NCBI GenBank assembly: GCA_020746875.1
Contig: JAGTJL010000002.1
Coordinates: forward strand, 3,410,001-3,474,000
Source: Rhexocercosporidium sp. MPI-PUGE-AT-0058
Taxonomy: Eukaryota > Ascomycota > Leotiomycetes > Helotiales
Length of the DNA stretch: 64,000 bases
Direction of reading: 5' to 3'
The notes below the pieces were generated by a model, which saw only the letters and a list, made by a program, of their open reading frames with translations, searched no databases and was not told where the DNA came from. Made by a program: the position numbers and the translations under genes. Positions 60,601 to 64,000 of this stretch are shown here, one piece after another. Each line of letters begins with the position of its first letter. The stretch's first letter is position 1.

Positions 60601-62217
60601 TAGCTCGTGGCTCATAGAAGAGAAACCGAATGATTAAAGTGACTTACTAGAGAGTGTTTAGTGCGGAATCTGCTTGTTGATAGAGCTTGCTCTTTGGTGA
60701 TCCGCAAAGCTGAAAGGATGCAGCGAATGTTATCTTCGCTACGGAAGGTCCAACTAACTGAGCAAGAAATTATCTACCGTGACCAAAAGCTTGGCCAGTG
60801 ATTAAGAGCAATTATGAATGATTGATCAATGGCGGGGTAAGAATAAGCGGGGTAACGCCATGGTATAAAGTTGTTGATTTGAGTGACAGAGCTCCTCGTC
60901 TGAGTAATGCAGAATGCAACGAGGTTTCCTTAGTCTACGAGAATTAAAGTATAAAATTTGTAGAATAGAACAAGTGAAGTTCCAAAAACTGTAAGTGCGG
61001 AGATCTTGGCTGACACCAACTTTCCTCCGCAACTCCAACAATGAGTAAATGAGTCCTTGGGACTTTCCAAAGAACGTCGCCTCTCAAACTCTGCAAGGTT
61101 GCCGTGAAAGTGCTAACGACTTCTTGCAACTTTGGGGGAAAATAAGAGAATTCTGGTCTTTGTTATGATTTCAGGGCATGGATTTTTGGATAAGCGTTCC
61201 CTTATTCAAGGAGAATCCCGAGACAGGGATCACCAGGAACTTGCTCTAACGAGGAAGGTTATCACCCACTAGTTTACTATTCAAATAATCCAGGTGATTT
61301 CTCTACATTAAAACTGTTGCAGGTGTTCGACGCAAGTGTGCAAGCCCAATAGATGCGAGGTTTTGCAAGGTGTAAAAGCATATCCAGTTGTTATCTTGGA
61401 GGCTAGAGATTTGAGAAATAGTTGCGAATCTGAAGAAAAATCTGTGTGCTAGTGATAATGCTTGCTCGACGAAAAAGGGAGATGGGTTGAGCAAACATGA
61501 AGGCGCTTCGGAGTGATGCGTTGCAGTACTTAGCGAAGAGGTCGTTCGCACGCGGCCGGCACTCAAAAGCCTTGAAATGGAAATAGCACGTTATTAATTG
61601 ATCTGCGTTGCTGATGAAATAATGGAACTGAACCGAAAGGCGATAGTAGGGCTATAGAATTTAATAAGTAGGATAAGAAGTTATTCGCAAGACCAACACC
61701 TTAAAGCCACGAAAGGTGGACAATACTTTGATGAGCGGGAGGATGAATGACCTTGCAAGGAAACATGGCCGTTTCTGGGGATATGTGATGTATATTGCAT
61801 GCTAGATATAATCTGACGGGGTAAAAACAAAACGGTACCAAGAAGGAAACACACGTTGTGATATCGAGATTCCGAAACCACATTTATTTTGCGGCTGACA
61901 TCCTCACTGCTCACAATGGCATCGTGAACGAGAGAGAGGACGACGAGCAATCGATTTGCCTCTCGTGGTAGTGATACGAAAGGCACAGTAAGAGCTTGAG
62001 CGTGTGCGCGATTTGAGGTATGCGCGAGGAATTCCAAGGTCAGTGGGGACAAGGGAATGTCTTCTCAAGAAGCCCTTCATGCTTTGTGGGAGATAACTTC
62101 TGGCACCAAATTACTTGTTGTCCACTGGTGATATACTGAGACTGACCAATGTGGCAAGAGCGAAGGAAGGGGAGAGATGGCGAATGGGGAATGTACGACC
62201 AAAGAGCGAGCTTGCTG
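57633..62217. other. 4.6 kb intergenic region between the two U6 loci
   Basis: No gene recognised. Short frames such as 57595-57879 plus are products of T-rich sequence after the U6-like terminator. Confidence 0.4.
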
Positions 62218-62226
62218 TAATATATA
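62218..62226 (+). promoter_or_regulatory. TATA box of the U6 gene
   Basis: TAATATATA lies 23-31 bases upstream of the predicted U6 5' end at 62249. This is the normal spacing for TATA in a polymerase III U6 promoter. Confidence 0.65.
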
Positions 62227-62248
62227 CCCAAGAAATCATCTCTCCTTC

Positions 62249-62567
62249 GCCCTAGGGCACTTGGTGTATGTGGCTCTCTCCCTTCGTTGCAAATTCAAAA
62301 CTAACAATGCCCAGCAATTTGAAACGATACAGAGGTACAGCAGTGGTCCAGCTACAGCATCCCACATCACATCATACTGATATCTCCATAGAAGATTAGC
62401 ATGGCGTAAGCTTCATCTGTACCCGCCTACCATGTGACAATAACTAATATATATGCCTAGCCCTGCACTAAGGATGTAAGTGGCTCCATCAAGTCGTTCG
62501 TTCACCTCACATATCCTAATGCCACTTAGGACACGCTCAATCAAAGAGACGCTACCAATTTTTTTTT
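62249..62567 (+). ncRNA. U6 spliceosomal snRNA gene with four introns
   Basis: Catalytic RNA of the spliceosome. Exons: 62249-62265, 62315-62334, 62392-62405, 62461-62475 and 62530 to about 62562. Introns: 62266-62314 (49 bases, GTATGT..CCAG, branch CTAAC), 62335-62391 (57, GTACAG..ATAG, CTGAT), 62406-62460 (55, GTAAGC..CTAG, CTAAT) and 62476-62529 (54, GTAAGT..TTAG, CTAAT). Joining the exons gives about 100 bases that read as canonical U6: GGTCAATTTGAAACG, then GATACAGAGAAGATTAGCAT, then GGCCCCTGCACTAAGGATGA, then CACGCTCAATCAAAGAG. Every junction restores a conserved motif exactly. A 5' stem-loop GCC-CTAG-GGC, a TATA box at -30 and a nine-T terminator complete it. Introns in U6 are known from some fungi, for example one in S. 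pombe; four is exceptional. SLD5 starts 187 bases downstream. Confidence 0.95.
62559..62567 (+). terminator. RNA polymerase III terminator of U6
   Basis: Nine consecutive T residues directly after GCTACCAA, the usual 3' end of U6 genes. Confidence 0.85.
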
Positions 62568-62753
62568 GGACATTTTTGATGGAGTTGTCCATCGTTTCGT
62601 AGAACCGCTTAAAGATAACAGCCGAAGTTTTGCCGGAACGCGCTCCGCGCGTCTCACCCCTCCCCCTCTCTTCCCCCTTCTCTAACCCCACCATTTGCTC
62701 TACAAACCTCCTTGCTCTGCCTACAACAGCTCAAGACAACACTGAGCCCTACA

Positions 62754-63520
62754 ATGGATATCAATGACATTCTCGACGACCTGAACGCTCGCCATCTGGA
62801 GCGCGATCCTTTTGCAGCGGACGATGAAATCGGAGGTAGAGGTTCTGGACAAGCAGATCTGCAAGCATTGACAAGAGCTTGGGTCAACGAGCGTGGAGCG
62901 ACTGAGCTCTTACCGTATGCCGCATCCTCCTACTTCTGAAAGTATCTAATCCATGCAGCTGGCCAAAAGATGGCCTCATCGACCGTGCAACGAATCGCAT
63001 CAAGCAGCAAATTGAACTGGTCGAGCAAATGACCGGCGACATGGACCCGAAAACCAACTTCAGCCTCATCATAATCCAGACCGAAGTTGAGCGCTGGAAA
63101 TTCCTCATCCGCTCCTACCTACGCGCACGAATCGCTAAAATCGACAAACACACCCTCCACTACCTCTCCCCCGAACACTCTCACAGACTCAGCGAGACCG
63201 AGATTGCCTACGCGACGAGACATCAGCAGCTGCTGCACGGGCATTACTTGAGCAGTTTCTTGGGAAGCTTTCCGCAGAATCTGCAGAATCTTAATGATAC
63301 GGCGGGAGGGATCAATATGATTGGGGGCCCGGATGAGGAGGAGGGAGTTTTCGTTAGAGGGTTGGGCGCGAGGGATGGTAGTGGGGAGTCTGCGGTTGTC
63401 GTGCATGGGAGGGGAAGAGATGGGGATGGTGAAGTGGATGTAGAGAGGGGAGAAGTGGTTATTGCGAGGTGGTCGGACGTTAAGGATCTTGTTGAGAAGG
63501 GGGAGATGGAGTTGGTTTGA
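62754..63520 (+). CDS. SLD5: GINS complex subunit Sld5
   Basis: Subunit of the GINS tetramer (Sld5-Psf1-Psf2-Psf3), part of the CMG replicative helicase in the nucleus. Exons 62754-62914 and 62959-63520 (44-base intron GTATGC..GCAG) give 240 residues, the normal length. The start is the ATG of [20 protein letters not shown]; family members also begin with a DI(D/N)DIL-like segment. The helical A domain includes [53 protein letters not shown] and [16 protein letters not shown]. The C-terminal B domain ends [17 protein letters not shown]. It is co-oriented with the U6 gene just upstream, whose terminator lies 187 bases before the ATG, so its promoter is compressed. Confidence 0.95.
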
Positions 63521-64000
63521 GGTATACAATGGGATCTACGGGCTACGAATTCTCTTCCGATCCGTCGAATCTACCAATCCACACTGTTTGGCCATTCGGT
63601 AGACCTACACGCGTTTGGAGTTGGGGTACGATTGGGGAAGGTATCCGCCTTCTCGGATTGGGAGATCTTGGTGCGGTAATTCCCATGGACAGCCAGCCAT
63701 TGATCGTTTCGCAAGGCTCGATGTAAGCTTCGCAGTATCTTCCGCAGCATCTTCCTAGGGTCTGCCATTCCTGTTCAAAGAGCCAGAATGTCAAGGGATC
63801 ATTACGCGCGGGACAACAGAAACTTCGAAGACCTTTCCTACTCGGCAAAGTGGATTGTTGCGATTTACGCGACAACTGCGAGCTTCAAGGACACAAACCC
63901 GATATTATCGGCTTTCCAACCCTTTCGAATGCATACTTCCATCCATCAGAACCACAAGTCTATACCCAGGAGGTTGCAGTCGATCTGGTAGAAGACATAC
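63521..64000. other. Right-edge region, possible partial plus-strand gene
   Basis: An in-frame stretch on the plus strand starts at an ATG at 63529. If a 36-base GTAAGC..CTAG segment (63723-63758) is removed, the frame stays open to the window end with CHSCSKSQNVKG and KVDCCDLRDNCELQGHKPD. The intron is unusually short and no family is recognised, so I do not call a gene. A minus-strand frame (63543-63875) overlaps it. Confidence 0.25.

Noticed and set aside
63529..64000. Partial plus-strand gene downstream of SLD5
   Set aside because: It needs a 36-base intron, begins only eight bases after the SLD5 stop and shows no known family; kept as a note only.

Overview
The window is nuclear DNA of a filamentous ascomycete (Pezizomycotina). 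Genes are split by introns of roughly 45-140 bases with GT..AG ends and CTAAC/CTGAC-type branch sites. The content is typically fungal: HET-domain genes, a secreted DppV-like peptidase, GH55 and GH105 enzymes, a tyrosinase and a mutated Fot1/pogo-type transposon. A leotiomycete is my best guess, by inference only. Most coding sequences below were assembled by hand from splice sites and checked for reading-frame closure.

Layout. 1-10.3 kb is accessory: a GH55 glucanase cut by the left edge, a frame-broken gene of unknown family, a GH105 unsaturated rhamnogalacturonyl hydrolase, a decayed MFS transporter next to a 21-base C tract, and a HET gene with two in-frame TGA codons. 10.3-18.9 kb is repeat-affected: AT-rich DNA, a degenerate direct duplication of a small coiled-coil gene (11.1 and 17.7 kb), a secreted-type tyrosinase, and a 2.65 kb transposon with 84-base terminal inverted repeats and a TA target duplication. 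20-37.7 kb is mainly housekeeping: zinc alcohol dehydrogenase, CAX-like cation/proton antiporter, prohibitin 2 divergent from a CstF-64/Rna15 homologue, secreted dipeptidyl peptidase 5, a broken small cysteine-rich ORF, an NAD(P)-binding epimerase-like protein, and a small secreted cysteine-rich protein that needs two introns to be seen. A second, intact HET gene lies at 39-40.9 kb. CDC25 is at 46.2-48.0 kb. About 14 kb with no protein gene follows, then SLD5 (GINS) at 62.8-63.5 kb.

The most striking object lies just upstream of SLD5. At 62249-62567 there is a U6 spliceosomal snRNA gene broken by four short mRNA-type introns of 49, 57, 55 and 54 bases. Removing them restores a canonical U6, including the ACAGAGA box, the AGC triad and the internal stem-loop. 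A second, intronless and divergent U6-like locus lies 4.7 kb upstream at 57526-57632. Both have a TATA-like box about 30 bases upstream and a T-run terminator, as expected for RNA polymerase III genes. The core component of the spliceosome would thus itself need four splicing events, while a divergent intron-free relative sits nearby.

The genes do not form one pathway. CDC25 (mitotic entry) and SLD5 (replication fork helicase) are neighbours across the long non-coding stretch, and the carbohydrate-active genes group at the left.
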